This document shows positions 63,581 through 64,000 of a stretch of DNA of 64,000 nt, one piece after another (position 1 is the first letter of the stretch; every line of letters starts with the position of its first letter). The translations under genes and the position numbers were made by a program. Location: assembly GCF_030211955.1 (NCBI RefSeq), contig NZ_JASODI010000012.1, forward strand, positions 1 through 64,000, given 5' to 3'. This DNA is from Corynebacterium frankenforstense (GTDB lineage Bacteria > Actinomycetota > Actinomycetes > Mycobacteriales > Mycobacteriaceae). The notes under the pieces are model-generated. The model had not been told where the DNA came from, made no database searches, and was given only the letters and a program-made list of their open reading frames with translations.

Positions 63581-64000
63581 TGTGAACCTTTCTCGGTTTT
63601 GTCGTTGACCTTCACGGACCCTTCTCCGGGCCTCATGGCGGAACTTCAGCGGTGTCCGCCACGGCGCCCCGGCCGGGGGGTTGAACCCGACCGTGAGGCA
63701 CCGTCACCGTCACACCCCACCTTAAAGGCGGGGTGTCGCGTGGACCACCGTCGCGGCCCCGCTGAGGGCTGGGCGACTGTAACGGCCTCACCCGAAACAG
63801 TACACGCGTACCGCGGCGCACACCCGGGGTCGGGGGCGTCCCGGGCCACGGTGGTCGACCGTTGCTCCGGCACACCCGGAGGCACCCCGGAGATCGGGGT
63901 GCGGACCTGTGATGAGCGCACCCACAGTGTACGTCCAGTTGTGACAGACACAACATTTCCGACGCCGCCGGGGGTGGCGCATTGCCCCCGTTTTCGGGGC
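63581..64000 (-). promoter_or_regulatory. gltA promoter and leader region
   Basis: 420 bp without a gene. P1: TTGTGT (63953-63948), 16 nt, TACACT (63931-63926), start near 63919, leader about 340 nt. A second TACTGT lies at 63802-63797. An inverted repeat GTTGTG-5 nt-CACAAC (63938-63954) covers the -35 of P1. A hairpin ACACCCC/GGGGTGT (63712-63736) lies inside the leader. In C. glutamicum gltA is controlled by RamA, RamB and GlxR; which protein binds here is not readable. Confidence 0.5.

Overview
The window is chromosomal DNA of about 70 % GC from an actinobacterium, almost certainly a high-GC Corynebacterium. Several genes recall C. glutamicum ones: AmtR, the MctB/MctC pair, a BetP-like carrier, Pmt, chorismate mutase of about 99 residues, the FKBP next to gltA, and the Glp/RimJ/GlpR group beside galU. 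I recall the backbone order (betP, rsmI, pmt / galU, formyl-THF cyclo-ligase, mscL, moaB, htrA / ribosomal proteins / amtR, purH, purN / pcrA, csm, gabD, pgi / lhr, cysQ, thyA, folA / mctBC / fkpA, gltA) as that of C. glutamicum read backwards. No insertion sequence, prophage, CRISPR array or integron was seen; this is core chromosome with some lineage-specific genes.

Layout. 1-10 kb: tail of an unknown gene, a TRIC/Gly_transporter-family protein with a structured leader, an aminoglycoside-phosphotransferase-fold protein, a cyclase-family protein, a RecQ helicase fused to a phosphoribosyltransferase-like domain, an MFS carrier, metG and betP. 10-15.4 kb: rsmI diverging from pmt, a DoxX/zf-HC2 pair, tag, a DUF4442 protein, a small unknown protein and tRNA-Ala(CGC). 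15.4-20 kb: the cell-division pair glp/glpR with rimJ, then galU. 20-24 kb: formyl-THF cyclo-ligase, a SAF-domain protein, mscL, a small unknown protein, moaB, htrA. 24-26 kb: six ribosomal proteins, all of cysteine-poor 'C-minus' type, in two divergent units. 26-33 kb: a DUF294-like protein, amtR, purH, purN, a DUF6350 membrane protein, an M23 endopeptidase. 33-42.4 kb: pcrA, csm, gabD, pgi, a GCS2-type ligase, yccF, nei. 42.4-50 kb: a very long lhr, cysQ, thyA, folA. 50-55 kb: tRNA-Arg(CCU), a Tat-exported Rv2525c-like protein, a serine-hydrolase-like protein, mctC/mctB. 55-64 kb: a six-gene carbohydrate ABC operon with a DUF4032 protein, an FKBP and gltA with a long regulatory leader.

Themes. 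Cell-envelope and division functions recur (Pmt, Glp/GlpR, GalU, M23 peptidase, Rv2525c-like, MscL, BetP), as do carbon and nitrogen control (AmtR, MctBC, GltA, sugar ABC). At least eleven genes have a -10 hexamer of TANNNT type ending exactly 7 nt before the chosen start codon, the geometry of leaderless mRNAs; this decided many starts given here. The strongest leads for new biology are the DUF4032 kinase-like protein inside the sugar operon, the RecQ-phosphoribosyltransferase fusion, the DoxX/zf-HC2 pair without a sigma factor, a glycine-riboswitch-like leader before the TRIC gene, and periodic repeats before the Rv2525c-like gene.
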